Assembly (NCBI RefSeq): GCF_007828215.1
Contig: NZ_VIUE01000002.1
Coordinates: forward strand, 310,001 to 374,000
DNA: 64,000 bases
Source: Pseudomonas sp. SJZ074
GTDB lineage: Bacteria > Pseudomonadota > Gammaproteobacteria > Pseudomonadales > Pseudomonadaceae
Reading direction: 5' to 3'
Shown here: positions 33,368 through 42,834 of the stretch, one piece after another
Position numbering within the stretch: the stretch's first letter is position 1
Layout: the number at the start of each line of letters is the position of its first letter
Made by a program: the position numbers and the translations under genes
Notes under the pieces: model-generated
The model's database searches: none
The model's input: only the letters and a program-made list of their open reading frames with translations
What the model was told of the DNA's origin: nothing

Positions 33368-35569
33368 ATGTCACTCACGCAAAACACCCGCCTGGTGCAG
33401 GTCGACAGCCCCCTTGGTGATAACGTCCTGCTGCTGCAAAGCATGGACGGCGGTGAAGAATTAGGTCGGTGTTTTCACTACGAACTGGATCTGACCTCCG
33501 AGGACCGGGCGATTACCTTCGATCAGTTGTTGGGCAAGCCGATGGGCGTGACCCTGGAACTGTACGAGGGCGGTAAACGCTACTTCCACGGGATTGTCTG
33601 CAGTTGCCGTCAGTTGACCGGCCATGGTCAGTTCGCCGGTTACCGTGTCACGCTGCGGCCCTGGTTCTGGTTGCTCACGCGCACCTCGGATTGCCGGATT
33701 TTCCAGAACAAGACCGTGCCGGACATCATCAAGCAGGTGTTCCGTGACCTCGGCTTCTCCGACTTCGAAGACAGTCTGAGCGGCAGTTATCGCGAGTGGG
33801 AATACTGCGTGCAGTACCGCGAAACCAGCTTCGATTTCATCAGTCGGTTGATGGAACAGGAAGGCATCTACTATTACTTCCGCCATGAAAAGGCCCGCCA
33901 TGTACTGGTGCTGGCCGATGCCTACGGCGCCCACTCCACGGTGCCGGACTACGCCTGCGTCCCCTTCTACCCACCCGATCGACAGATGCGCGAGCGCGAT
34001 CACTTCTACGATTGGCAACTGGCGCGAGAAGTCCAACCCGGTTCCCTGGCGCTGAACGACTATGACTTCCAGCGCCCCCGCGCCAGCCTTGAAGTACGCT
34101 CCAGTGTCATGCGCGACCACAGCAACGGCGACTACCCGCTCTATGACTATCCCGGGGAATACCTGCAGAGCAATGACGGTGAACACTACGCACGTACCCG
34201 CATCGAAGCCATTCACAGTCAATTCGAGCGGGTGCAGCTGCGTGGTCTCGCTCGCGGGCTGGGTTCCGGCCATTTGTTCACCCTGACCGGCTACGACCGG
34301 GCGGACCAGAATCGCGAATACCTGGTGGTGGTCGCACGCTATCAGATTCGCCAGGATCCTTATGAAAGCGGGCAGCCGGACCTGACCGAACAGTTCGTCA
34401 GCGAGTTGGACTGCATGGACGCCCACCAGGCCTTCCGCCCTCTCCCGCTGACGCCCATGCCCATTGTCCGCGGGCCGCAGACGGCCGTGGTGGTAGGTCC
34501 CAGTGGCGAGGAAATCTGGACCGACCAGTATGGCCGGGTCAAGGTGCATTTCCACTGGGACCGTCATGACCAATCCAACGAGAACAGCTCCTGCTGGATT
34601 AGGGTGTCCCAGGCCTGGGCCGGCAAGAATTGGGGTTCGGTGCAAATCCCACGGATCGGTCAGGAGGTGATCGTCAGTTTCCTCGAAGGCGACCCGGACC
34701 GGCCGATCATCACCGGCCGCGTCTACAATGCCGAACAGACCGTGCCCTACGGGCTGCCTGCCAATGCCACCCAGAGCGGGGTGAAAAGCCGCTCCAGCAA
34801 GGGCGGCTCACCGGCCAATTTCAATGAAATCCGCATGGAGGACAAGAAAGGTTCGGAGCAGCTGTTCATCCACGCCGAAAAGAACCAGGACATCGAGGTC
34901 GAGAACGACGAAACCCACTGGGTCGGCCATGACCGCAGCAAGACCATCGACAACGACGAGACCGTGCACGTCAAACACGACCGCACGGAGACGGTGGACA
35001 ACAACGAAACCATCACCATCGGCGTGAACCGTACCGAGGAGGTGGGCAGCAACGAGAAAATCACCATTGGCGTCAATCGCACCGAGAAAGTCGGCAGCAA
35101 CGAGACCATCACCATCGGTGCCGACCGCACGGAAAAGGTCGGCGCCAACGAAACCATCACTATCGTCGGCAACCGCAACGAAGACGTCGGCGGTAACGAG
35201 ACGATCGGCATTTCCGGCAACCGCAATGAATCGGTAAAAGGCAATGAAGGCATCGAGATCAGCGGCAACCAGAGCACCGATATCAATGGCAACCACAGTA
35301 CCCAGATCGGCCAGAACGAATCCCGTGATGTCGCCCAGAACCGCAGCACCGACATCAAGCAGAACGACAGCCTGGATGTAGGCAAGCATTTTTCCCTCAC
35401 CGCTGGCGACTCGATCACGCTGACCACCGGGGCGGCCAGTATCACCATGAAGAAGGACGGCACCATCGTGATCAGCGGCAAGAACATCACCCTCGACGGC
35501 TCCGGCGCCATCAACATCAAGGCCAACAGGAACGTCGTCGTCAAAGGCCAGAAGATCCTGCAGAACTAG
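33368..35569 (+). CDS. vgrG: Type VI secretion spike protein VgrG
   Basis: The 733-residue protein trims to a needle tip for the T6SS. The N-terminal gp27-like part starts RLVQVDSPLGDNVLLLQSMDG. The gp5-like OB region reads GPSGEEIWTDQYGRVKVHFHWD, then SCWIRVSQAWAGKNWGSVQIPRIGQEV, then FLEGDPDRPIITGRVYN. From about residue 500 a long beta-helix carries short repeats of the NETITIGxNRTEKVG type. No extra effector domain is attached. ATG 33368 is chosen over the TTG before it. By its neighbours it is the VgrG1b type. Confidence 0.95.
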   Translation: MSLTQNTRLVQVDSPLGDNVLLLQSMDGGEELGRCFHYELDLTSEDRAITFDQLLGKPMGVTLELYEGGKRYFHGIVCSCRQLTGHGQFAGYRVTLRPWFWLLTRTSDCRIFQNKTVPDIIKQVFRDLGFSDFEDSLSGSYREWEYCVQYRETSFDFISRLMEQEGIYYYFRHEKARHVLVLADAYGAHSTVPDYACVPFYPPDRQMRERDHFYDWQLAREVQPGSLALNDYDFQRPRASLEVRSSVMRDHSNGDYPLYDYPGEYLQSNDGEHYARTRIEAIHSQFERVQLRGLARGLGSGHLFTLTGYDRADQNREYLVVVARYQIRQDPYESGQPDLTEQFVSELDCMDAHQAFRPLPLTPMPIVRGPQTAVVVGPSGEEIWTDQYGRVKVHFHWDRHDQSNENSSCWIRVSQAWAGKNWGSVQIPRIGQEVIVSFLEGDPDRPIITGRVYNAEQTVPYGLPANATQSGVKSRSSKGGSPANFNEIRMEDKKGSEQLFIHAEKNQDIEVENDETHWVGHDRSKTIDNDETVHVKHDRTETVDNNETITIGVNRTEEVGSNEKITIGVNRTEKVGSNETITIGADRTEKVGANETITIVGNRNEDVGGNETIGISGNRNESVKGNEGIEISGNQSTDINGNHSTQIGQNESRDVAQNRSTDIKQNDSLDVGKHFSLTAGDSITLTTGAASITMKKDGTIVISGKNITLDGSGAINIKANRNVVVKGQKILQN
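34896..35390 (+). repeat. Tandem degenerate repeats in the VgrG beta-helix
   Basis: About ten to fourteen degenerate 14-16-residue units recur inside the VgrG gene, such as NRTEKVGSNETITIG, NRNEDVGGNETIGIS and NQSTDINGNHSTQIG. The DNA repeats a GGC..AAC..GAG..ACC pattern. They form the parallel beta-helix of the spike and can vary in number by slippage or recombination. Confidence 0.75.
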
Positions 35570-35586
35570 CCCACGGAGTGGCCGCT

Positions 35587-36045
35587 ATGACCGTTGAATA
35601 CCACCTTCGCGCAACTACTACCTCCGCGCCAATGCGCGTGGAAGGCGTGGTGATTGGCGTATTGCTGGACGTGCCCAGGGTGGACGCCCCGGTGGTGGCT
35701 TTTCCCGGCTGTCCCGGTGAAACAGGCCTCGCCGCACGCACCACCACTCCACTGAACCGCGAAGACATCGGCGTCCAGGTCGCGTTGATGTTCGAGGCGG
35801 GCGACCCGGCACGGCCGCTGGTGATCGGCCGTATCCAGCGTCTGGAAGAGCCTGCAACACCCGCGCTCGCCCATCTGGATGGCGAACGCCTGGAGTTCAG
35901 CGCCGAACGGGAAATCGTCCTGCGCTGCGGCAAGGCCAGCATCACCCTGACCCGCGCGGGAAAAGTCATCATCCGCGGCGCCTACCTCTCCAGCCGATCC
36001 AGCGGGGTCAACCGCATCAAGGGGGGTTCGGTGCAGATCAACTAG
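35587..36045 (+). CDS. DUF6484-type VgrG-associated protein
   Basis: The 152-residue protein reads like a small gp5/OB-and-spike module: EGVVIGVLLDVPRVDAPVV, ... IGVQVALMFEAGDPARPLVIGRI, then ITLTRAGKVIIRGAYLSSRSSGVNRIKGGSVQIN. It corresponds to the small gene after vgrG1b in P. aeruginosa (PA0096 by memory). ATG 35587 follows GGAG at 8 bases and lies 17 bases after vgrG. It may cap or extend the spike, or assist loading. Confidence 0.75.
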   Translation: MTVEYHLRATTTSAPMRVEGVVIGVLLDVPRVDAPVVAFPGCPGETGLAARTTTPLNREDIGVQVALMFEAGDPARPLVIGRIQRLEEPATPALAHLDGERLEFSAEREIVLRCGKASITLTRAGKVIIRGAYLSSRSSGVNRIKGGSVQIN

Positions 36046-36121
36046 AAAGCAGGCGCCCTACTCAAATTCGATGGCAACCAGTGGCAGCGGTTGATATGCC
36101 CACACAACACATGAATGTCCC

Positions 36122-37384
36122 ATGAACAACTCGCTGTTGCTGATAATCGAGCAGCACGCCGAAGAGGCCAGCTTCCTTGCCAACCTGCGTGACTACGCCG
36201 CGCGCGCACCGCATTTCGACATCGAACACCTCGGCACACTCGATAACCGCCTGGACGCTCACCTCGACGGGTTGCGTATCGCAGCCCAGGACGGCCTGGA
36301 AACGCTCCTGGCGCAACTTGGCCCTCATGCCATCGGCGAAATGTTTGCCTGTGCGGTGCTGGCCTTCGAGTCGGCCAATGGCAAGGTATTGTCGCGGCTG
36401 AGCGAACACCTGCGAGGCGCCGCAGAAACGGAACGCGGTTATCTGATGGCCTTGGGCTGGCTCGACTGGGAGCGGCTAGCGCCCTGGATCGAGCGCATGC
36501 TCGCCGCACCTGAGCCGATGTTTCGCCGACTCGGCCTGGCCGCCTGCGGCATGCATCGGCACGACCCGGGCCCCGCCCTGCTTAACGGACTGTGCGACAC
36601 AGACCCAAGCGTGCTGGCCCGTGCCGCCCGTACCGCCGGCGAACTGCGCCGGCGCGACTTACTGCCCAACCTCCGCGCCCACTGCCGGCACCCGGATCCA
36701 GCCCCCCGTTTCTGGGCCAACTGGGCCACCGTCCAGATGGGCGATCAGCAGCCCCTGGAACCCCTACGCCACTTCGCCGAGCAACCGGGCGAATTTCAAT
36801 ACCGCGCGCTCAGTGTGTTACTGGCCTGGCAAGAACGCGAGACCAGCATCACCTGGATACGCCAGTGGGTGCAGAACCCCAGGCATCTGCGCATCGGCAT
36901 CCAGGCCCTTGGATTGCTGGGTGATCCGGCTTGCGTACCCTGGCTGCTCCAGCAGATGAGCGACCCGCCTTACGCCCGCGTGGCCGGTGAAGCATTCAGC
37001 CTGATCACCGGCGCCGACCTGGCGCTACTCGACCTGGACTTGCAGGACCTGCCGGACTTCGAAGCGGGCCCGAACGACGACCCTGAGGACCCGAACGTCG
37101 CCATGGACCCCGATGAAAACCTGCCATGGCCCGACCCTCAATCCATAGAAGCCTGGTGGCAGGCCAATGGAGGGCATTTGCAGGTGGGTACCCGGTACCT
37201 GCTGGGATTGGCACACAGTGAACAGGCGTTTGAACAGGTACTGATTCTCGGCCAGCAACGCCAGCGCATTGCCGCCGCCTGCGGGCTGGCCCGTTTTCGG
37301 CCGGACGAGGTACTTTTTCCCACCAGTGCGCCGACCTGGCGGCAAAAGCGGTTGCTGGGCATGACGGCGGCGTCCGGAGGTTAA
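36122..37384 (+). CDS. TIGR02270-family HEAT-repeat T6SS-associated protein
   Basis: The 420-residue protein is helical, with Ala/Leu-rich repeats (MFRRLGLAACGMHRHDPGPA, LLNGLCDTDPSVLARAARTAGELRRRDLLP) typical of HEAT proteins of the TIGR02270 family, commonly next to VgrG genes. An acidic linker (about 310-345) separates a C-terminal region. It is the third gene of the vgrG transcript. No catalytic motif is seen; an adaptor role is likely. Confidence 0.75.
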   Translation: MNNSLLLIIEQHAEEASFLANLRDYAARAPHFDIEHLGTLDNRLDAHLDGLRIAAQDGLETLLAQLGPHAIGEMFACAVLAFESANGKVLSRLSEHLRGAAETERGYLMALGWLDWERLAPWIERMLAAPEPMFRRLGLAACGMHRHDPGPALLNGLCDTDPSVLARAARTAGELRRRDLLPNLRAHCRHPDPAPRFWANWATVQMGDQQPLEPLRHFAEQPGEFQYRALSVLLAWQERETSITWIRQWVQNPRHLRIGIQALGLLGDPACVPWLLQQMSDPPYARVAGEAFSLITGADLALLDLDLQDLPDFEAGPNDDPEDPNVAMDPDENLPWPDPQSIEAWWQANGGHLQVGTRYLLGLAHSEQAFEQVLILGQQRQRIAAACGLARFRPDEVLFPTSAPTWRQKRLLGMTAASGG

Positions 37385-37387
37385 TCA

Positions 37388-37813
37388 TCAGTCCCCCAAC
37401 AGCAGAAGCGTCTTGGGATCGGGTTCACCCGAATAGAACTGATCGAGCGCCTCTGGGTACAGAGTCGACTCCGGCCGCGCTGTCATGAACAGCGTGAGAC
37501 AAGAGCGAAACTTCAGATCGTCGGGCGAACCGAAGATCTGCCCGGCGCTCAGGTCGCGGTGTTGCAGTACAGTGGTCACACACAACTCCAACCGAGGGCC
37601 GAGCACCTCGTGCTGCAGATACGCGCAGGCTTCGGCCACGCCAGAGATAGCGAACCGAGCCGCCATCTCGGTACGACCAAGGCCCTGCAACTGCGGAAAG
37701 ATGAACCACATCCAGTGACTTGTTTTCCGACCTGCCTGCAGCTCGTTCATGACACGGCTGAACACCGGGGCCTGGGCTTCGACAAAACGGGCCAGGTTGT
37801 AAATGTCATGCAT
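37388..37813 (-). CDS. DUF1810 family protein
   Basis: The 141-residue protein fits DUF1810, with NLARFVEAQAPVFSRVMNEL, SHWMWFIFPQLQGLG, and KFRSCLTLF near the end. It is cytoplasmic and the biochemical role is unknown; the fold is related to calpastatin-like annotations in databases, which should be read with caution. ATG 37813 follows GGAGGG. It is convergent with the HEAT-repeat gene. Confidence 0.82.
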   Translation of the reverse strand: MHDIYNLARFVEAQAPVFSRVMNELQAGRKTSHWMWFIFPQLQGLGRTEMAARFAISGVAEACAYLQHEVLGPRLELCVTTVLQHRDLSAGQIFGSPDDLKFRSCLTLFMTARPESTLYPEALDQFYSGEPDPKTLLLLGD

Positions 37814-37885
37814 GATGCGTTTCCCTCCACCCGCCGGCCGCATCGCTGCGGCCGGCAGTGTCCGTTCCAGCGAATACCCCATGGC

Positions 37886-38584
37886 TCAGGCCGACTGTTC
37901 CTGCTTCAGACGCTTGAGCAATGCATGGGCGGCGGCTTCGGAAGACGCCGGATTCTGGCCGGTGATCAAATGCCCGTCCTCGACCACATAGCTGGCCCAG
38001 TCCGCCCCCTTGGAATACTCGCCGCCCTTGGCCTTGAGCATGTCTTCCACCAGGAACGGCACCACCTGCGTCAACCCCACCGCCTCCTCTTCGGAGTTGG
38101 TGAACCCGGTCACCTTTTTACCTTTCACAATCGGCTGGCCGTTCGGGGCATTGACGTTCTTGAACACGCCGGGCGCATGGCAGACGGCGGCAATGGGTTT
38201 ATTAGACTCGTAGAAGGCTTCGATCAGGACCTTGGAGTCGGTGTTCTCAGCCAGATCCCAGAGCGGGCCGTGGCCTCCTGGGTAAAATACCGCATCGAAA
38301 GCATAGGGGTCGATCTCACCCAGCGGCACCGTGTCGGCCAATGCCATCTGGGCCTGGGTGTCCGAGCCAAAGCGACGGGTTGCATCGGTTTGCGCGTCCG
38401 CTTCGTTGCTCTTGGGGTCCAGCGGTGGTTGTCCGCCCTTCGGGGAGGCGAGCGTGACCGTCGCATTGGCGTCGACGAACACGTAGTAAGGCGCAGCGAA
38501 TTCCTCCAGCCAGAAACCGGTCTTCTTGCCGGTGTCGCCCAACTGATCGTGAGAGGTAAGAACCATCAGAATGTTCATGTGCAT
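37886..38584 (-). CDS. DJ-1/PfpI-family protein
   Basis: The 232-residue protein has the class-I glutamine amidotransferase-like fold: FYPGGHGPLWDLAENT with an acid, and the nucleophile elbow AVCHAPG with Cys near residue 134. Such proteins are chaperones, glyoxalases or amidases; by length and the EEFAAPYYVFVDAN region it is closest to the Hsp31/glyoxalase III-like subgroup. Starts at 38584 or 38578 are both possible. It precedes the DUF1810 gene by 72 bases on the same strand. Confidence 0.82.
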   Translation of the reverse strand: MHMNILMVLTSHDQLGDTGKKTGFWLEEFAAPYYVFVDANATVTLASPKGGQPPLDPKSNEADAQTDATRRFGSDTQAQMALADTVPLGEIDPYAFDAVFYPGGHGPLWDLAENTDSKVLIEAFYESNKPIAAVCHAPGVFKNVNAPNGQPIVKGKKVTGFTNSEEEAVGLTQVVPFLVEDMLKAKGGEYSKGADWASYVVEDGHLITGQNPASSEAAAHALLKRLKQEQSA

Positions 38585-38679
38585 CCAGCCTCCGAGTGTA
38601 AACGGGCGAAGTGGGCTCGCCCTGCATTACTCTCAGAGGCCGTGTTGGGGCAGACGTTCAAGCGGGTTGGACCAACGTC

Positions 38680-39933
38680 CTACCAAAGCGCAACATCATA
38701 GGTGAAGTAGATTCGATTGCTGTCACGGCCCCGTGAGAAATCCGAGCGATAGACGTAGTTGCGCAGCTTCATCCCCACCCCCTTGAACGTGCCGTGCTGC
38801 ACGACATAAGCGATTTCGGCATCACGCTCCCATTCCTTCACAGTGCTGTTGGACTGGCCATCGTTGCCACTCAGGTAGCGGCTGGAAAACGTGAGGCCTG
38901 GTACACCGAGGCGGGCAAAATCGTAGCCATAGCCGAGCATCCAGGTCTTCTCGTCCTCCTCGATGAACTTGCCAATCCCGGCATTGCTGAAGGAATAAAC
39001 CGTGGCACCGCTGATGTACGGCAAGCCGGCCTCACCGCTGAGCGCCTGGTAGCCAGCACTGAGCGTATGACCAGCAACGGCGTAGGACAGCAGGCCACTG
39101 AGCATGTCGTTGTCGATCTTGCCGCCGTAGGCCGAACCGGAATCGACGCTGTTGAAGTAGCGCAGGTCGCCGGTCAACACCCCGCTGCCCAGCGGCAGGT
39201 CGTGTTGGATGCCGGCAAAGTTCTGTCGGTAGAAGTTCTCGAGCTCGCCGTAGAAGTAGCTCAAGCGGGTGTTTTTCCCCAGTTTGTAATCGGCACCGGC
39301 GTAGTTGAAGTCGCCTGACTGATCGCCAGCGTAACCGTCAGGCACGATCGGCATGCTGTCGCTGGAATCCCGCAGTTTGAAACGCTCCAGATGGCCGCCG
39401 GTCAGGGCGAGATTGTCGATGTCAGTACTGCTGACCTGCAGGCCCTGGTAGGTCTGGGGCAACAGTCGCGCGTCGTTGTAGATCAGCACCGGGGTCTTGG
39501 GCAGCAAGGTGCCGTACTTGAGCGTGGTCTTGGCCACCCTGGCCTTGGCGGTCATCCCCGCGCTGGCAAACTCATCGGCGGCGCGACCATCGTCATGCAC
39601 AGGTAACAGACCGGTGCCACTGCGGCCACGCCCGGAGTCGAGCTTGACCCCGAGCAGCCCCAGGGCATCGACGCCAAAGCCAACGGTGCCGGGGGTAAAA
39701 CCCGACTGGTAATCCAACAGAAAGCCTTGGGCCCATTCTGTGCGCTCGCTCTTCGCGGTTCTCGCGGCTCGCGCGCTCATTCCGTGCTCGTCGCGAAAAT
39801 TCTCGTTGAAGTAGACGTTGCGCAATTGCAGTTTGAGCTTGCTGTCGTCGATAAAACCCTCGGCGTTGGCGGCGGCCAGCGGCAACAGGCCAAGCATAGG
39901 AAATACAGCCCCACGGATCAGAGAAGTGTGCAT
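38680..39933 (-). CDS. OprD-family porin of a carboxylate uptake locus
   Basis: The 417-residue barrel protein has a signal peptide (MHTSLIRGAVFPMLGLLPLA ...), then GFIDDSKLKLQLRNVYFNENF, the EWAQGFLLDYQSGFTPGTVGFG and GRGRSGTGLLPV signatures, and ends YDVALW. It follows the CitMHS gene by 91 bases on the same strand. OprD members of the OpdH/OpdK branch take up carboxylates, and the neighbours suggest a di- or tricarboxylate. Confidence 0.88.
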   Translation of the reverse strand: MHTSLIRGAVFPMLGLLPLAAANAEGFIDDSKLKLQLRNVYFNENFRDEHGMSARAARTAKSERTEWAQGFLLDYQSGFTPGTVGFGVDALGLLGVKLDSGRGRSGTGLLPVHDDGRAADEFASAGMTAKARVAKTTLKYGTLLPKTPVLIYNDARLLPQTYQGLQVSSTDIDNLALTGGHLERFKLRDSSDSMPIVPDGYAGDQSGDFNYAGADYKLGKNTRLSYFYGELENFYRQNFAGIQHDLPLGSGVLTGDLRYFNSVDSGSAYGGKIDNDMLSGLLSYAVAGHTLSAGYQALSGEAGLPYISGATVYSFSNAGIGKFIEEDEKTWMLGYGYDFARLGVPGLTFSSRYLSGNDGQSNSTVKEWERDAEIAYVVQHGTFKGVGMKLRNYVYRSDFSRGRDSNRIYFTYDVALW

Positions 39934-40024
39934 ATCGGTTTCTCGTTGTTGTTATTTGGCGTGCAAGCCAGCGCACACCCCGGCGACGAGGCGTGACAGG
40001 CGCAAAACGAAGGTGTCGGGTGGT

Positions 40025-41329
40025 TCAGGAAAACAGGGTCAGCGCACCGGTCAGCAAGGCCAGCGCGGTAATCACCAGGGAGGTGAGCACGGCCCACTTG
40101 ACGGTCGCTTTCTGGAAGTCGCCCAGGTCACGATCGACCATGCCCACCAGCAGCAAGGTCGACGCCACCAGCGGGCTCATCAGGTGCACCGGCTGACCGA
40201 GAATCGACGCCCGGGCGATTTCCACCGGATCGATTCCATACGCAGCAGCGGCATTGGCCAGGATGGGCACGACGCCGAAGTAGTAGGCATCGTTGGACAG
40301 GACGAAGGTCAGCGGCATGCTGGTGATCGCCACCACCAGCGGGAACAGATGCCCCCACGAGGGCGGAATCCAATCGACCAGGGTCTGCGCCAGGGCGTCG
40401 ACCATTTTCGTCCCGGAGAAAATCCCGGCGAAGATGCCGGCGGCGAAGACCAGCAGGACCACGGTCATGGCGTTGCCCGAATGGGCAAGAATGCGCTCTT
40501 TCTGGATGTCCAGTTGCGGATAGTTGATCATCAGCGCCAGGACGAACCCGATCAGGAACAGGATCGCCGAGTGCATGAGCCCCATCACCAGGGCCGCCAT
40601 GACCGCGATCACCAGGAGCAGATTGACGTAAGCCAGTTTAGGGCGTTTGTGCGGGGTGTCTTCGATGATCGCCTTGATATAACAATCTCCGCCGCCGCTT
40701 TGCAGCTGGACGTTGCCAATGCGCTTGCGTTCGGCACGGCCCAGCAGGAATGCGGTGAACACCACCCACATCGCACCGCCGATCATGGTCGGCAGCAAGG
40801 GCACGAAGTAATCGCCGGCATCCAGGCCCAGTGCCGCGATCGCTCGGGTCGCCGGGCCGCCCCAGGGGGTCATGCCACTCATGATGCTCAAGGACAGCAT
40901 CGCCACCGTCGCGAGGATCATCGGGTTCATGCCGATGCGCTTGTACAACGGCAGCATGGCGGCGCAGGTAATCATGTAGGTCGTCGTGCCATCACCGTCC
41001 AACGCCACCACCAGCGACAGCAAGGCCGTGCCGACAGCGATTTTCATCGGGTCGCCATTGACCCGCTTGAGAATCTTGCGGATCAGTGGATCGAACAGGC
41101 CGGCGTCGATCATCAGGCCAAAAAACAGGATCGCGAACAGCAACAAGGCTGCCGAAGGCGCAACCATCTTCAAGCCGTCCAGCATCATTTTGCCGGTGGT
41201 GCCGCCGAACCCACCGATCACCGCAAAGACAATGGGCACGATCGTCAGGGCAACGATCGGCGACAGGCGTTTTGTCATTATCAGGAAGGTGAAGACCACC
41301 ACCATGGCCAAGCCAAGTAAAGCGAGCAT
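40025..41329 (-). CDS. CitMHS-family citrate/tricarboxylate transporter
   Basis: The 434-residue polytopic protein has about 11-12 membrane helices and CitMHS features: ALDGDGTTTYMITCAAMLPLY, SGMTPWGGPATRAIAALG and SNDAYYFGVVPILA. Members carry citrate or related acids in complex with magnesium or calcium, using protons. ATG 41329 has a poor ribosome site. It is followed by the OprD porin, which would deliver the substrate to the periplasm. Confidence 0.85.
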   Translation of the reverse strand: MLALLGLAMVVVFTFLIMTKRLSPIVALTIVPIVFAVIGGFGGTTGKMMLDGLKMVAPSAALLLFAILFFGLMIDAGLFDPLIRKILKRVNGDPMKIAVGTALLSLVVALDGDGTTTYMITCAAMLPLYKRIGMNPMILATVAMLSLSIMSGMTPWGGPATRAIAALGLDAGDYFVPLLPTMIGGAMWVVFTAFLLGRAERKRIGNVQLQSGGGDCYIKAIIEDTPHKRPKLAYVNLLLVIAVMAALVMGLMHSAILFLIGFVLALMINYPQLDIQKERILAHSGNAMTVVLLVFAAGIFAGIFSGTKMVDALAQTLVDWIPPSWGHLFPLVVAITSMPLTFVLSNDAYYFGVVPILANAAAAYGIDPVEIARASILGQPVHLMSPLVASTLLLVGMVDRDLGDFQKATVKWAVLTSLVITALALLTGALTLFS

Positions 41330-41389
41330 AGGTCAGTTCTCTTGTTGTTATTCGTAGCTTTACCAACACCCAGGCGCACGCCTTCCAAC

Positions 41390-41421
41390 CTGTCAGGCGA
41401 CACGTTCAGTGTGCCTGGCAG
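41390..41421 (-). terminator. Imperfect hairpin after dctA-like gene
   Basis: CTGTCAGGCGACAC and GTGTGCCTGGCAG form an imperfect stem 48-79 bases beyond the DctA stop codon, before the CitMHS start. It may end or attenuate the dctA transcript. No T tract, so weakly supported. Confidence 0.3.
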
Positions 41422-41468
41422 AGGTCAAGAAAGGTGTAGAGCCGTGATATCGAGTTTGCCGTGACCGG

Positions 41469-42782
41469 CTAGAGATGTTTCGCGGCCTTGGCGTCGTCCC
41501 AGGCGTCATGCATAGCCTGGGCCACTGACGGGGAAGGCTTGCCGTCCAGGGTCTGTAACAGCACCTGGCGGTCGCAGGCGTTCTCCGAAATGGCGATCAC
41601 CACGGTCGCCACCGCGTTGCTCGCCAGGCTCGTCAGTGCCCGGGCTTCCGACATGAATCGGTCAATGCCAATCAACAGGGCCAGGCCGGCCAGCGGGATG
41701 TCGTGGATGACCGTCAGGGTCGAGGCCAGTGCGACGAACCCGCTGCCGGTCACTCCCGCGGCGCCCTTGGACGACAACAACATGATCGCCAGCATAGTGA
41801 CAGTCTGGGTCAGCGTCAGCTCGATGTTGCAAGCCTGCGCGATGAAGATAGCCGCCAGCGACAGGTAGATCGCGGTGCCATCCAGGTTGAATGAGTAGCC
41901 GGTCGGCAGCACCAGCCCCACTACCCCTTTCTTGCAACCCAGGGCCTGGAGTTTTTCCAGCATTCGCGGCATCACCGGTTCGGTCGAAGACGTGCCCAGC
42001 ACCACCAGGAACTCTTCGCGCAGGTAGCGCAGCAGTTTCCATAAGCTGAAGCCATGGGCGCGGCAGATACCGCCCAGGACCGCGAAAACGAAGAAGGCAC
42101 AGGCGATGTACAAGGTCATGATCAGCTTGGCCAGGCTCCCCAACGAAGTGATGCCGTACTGCCCGACCGTGAACGCCAGGGCGCCGAATGCGCCAATCGG
42201 GGCAAAACGCATCAGGTAGGAGAAGATCTTGAACACCATGTGCGAAGCCGATTCCAGTACGTCCAGTACCGGCTTGCCCCGCTCACCCAACGAAGACAGG
42301 GCGAAGCCGCAAAGCACCGCGATAAACAGGACCGGCAGTACCTCGCCTTTATTGAAGGCGCCGATAAAGGTATCGGGAATGATGTGCATGAAGAAGTCGA
42401 CCACCCCCAGCTTCGCCGCCGAGTCGGTGTACTGCGCCAGGCCCTGGGTACTCAAATGGGTCGGGTCGATGTTCATCCCGGCTCCGGGCTTGAACAGATA
42501 GACCGCCGCGAGGCCGATGACCAGGCTGACCACGGTCAAGCCCAGAAACAACAACATCGTCTTGCTCAACAAGCGCCCCAGCGAGCGCTTGTCGCTCATG
42601 CCGGCGATGCCCGTGACGATGGTGCAGAACACTACCGGCGCGATCATCATCTTGATCAGCTTGATGAAGGCGTCGCCCAGCGGCTTCAAGGCAATCGCCT
42701 GTTGCGACCAGAAGTGCCCGACCACCACGCCCAGCAGCACGGCGCAGATGATCTGGAAGTAGAGCGATTTAACAACTTTCAT
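41469..42782 (-). CDS. dctA: DctA-family C4-dicarboxylate:cation symporter
   Basis: The 437-residue membrane protein has the DAACS features: LYFQIICAVLLGVVVGHF at the start, MMIAPVVFCTIVTGIAGM, the serine-rich LGTSSTEPVMPRML hairpin, PTGYSFNLDGTAIYLSLA and SSKGAAGVTGSGFVALASTL. It should import succinate, fumarate or malate with protons or sodium. ATG 42782 is chosen over upstream starts by family length. It is probably a paralogue for this locus rather than the main DctA. Confidence 0.85.
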   Translation of the reverse strand: MKVVKSLYFQIICAVLLGVVVGHFWSQQAIALKPLGDAFIKLIKMMIAPVVFCTIVTGIAGMSDKRSLGRLLSKTMLLFLGLTVVSLVIGLAAVYLFKPGAGMNIDPTHLSTQGLAQYTDSAAKLGVVDFFMHIIPDTFIGAFNKGEVLPVLFIAVLCGFALSSLGERGKPVLDVLESASHMVFKIFSYLMRFAPIGAFGALAFTVGQYGITSLGSLAKLIMTLYIACAFFVFAVLGGICRAHGFSLWKLLRYLREEFLVVLGTSSTEPVMPRMLEKLQALGCKKGVVGLVLPTGYSFNLDGTAIYLSLAAIFIAQACNIELTLTQTVTMLAIMLLSSKGAAGVTGSGFVALASTLTVIHDIPLAGLALLIGIDRFMSEARALTSLASNAVATVVIAISENACDRQVLLQTLDGKPSPSVAQAMHDAWDDAKAAKHL

Positions 42783-42834
42783 GGCATCACCCATTTTTAG
42801 AATTGTTCTGATGCTAACGACAACGACAGCCTGG

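Noticed and set aside
33461..34645. 394-codon open frame on the minus strand inside vgrG
   Set aside because: It lies entirely against a clear VgrG coding frame; its composition is the complement of GC-rich codons and shows no domain.
34747..35544. 265-codon minus-strand frame with Leu/Pro/Ser repeats
   Set aside because: The repeats are simply the antisense of the VgrG beta-helix repeats.
37559..38701. 380-codon open frame on the plus strand over the DUF1810 and DJ-1 genes
   Set aside because: Overlaps two recognisable genes on the other strand and has no motif.
39818..41320. 500-codon open frame on the plus strand across the OprD and CitMHS genes
   Set aside because: Rich in His, Gln, Arg and Asp, as expected from the reverse complement of membrane-protein codons; both opposite genes have strong family motifs.
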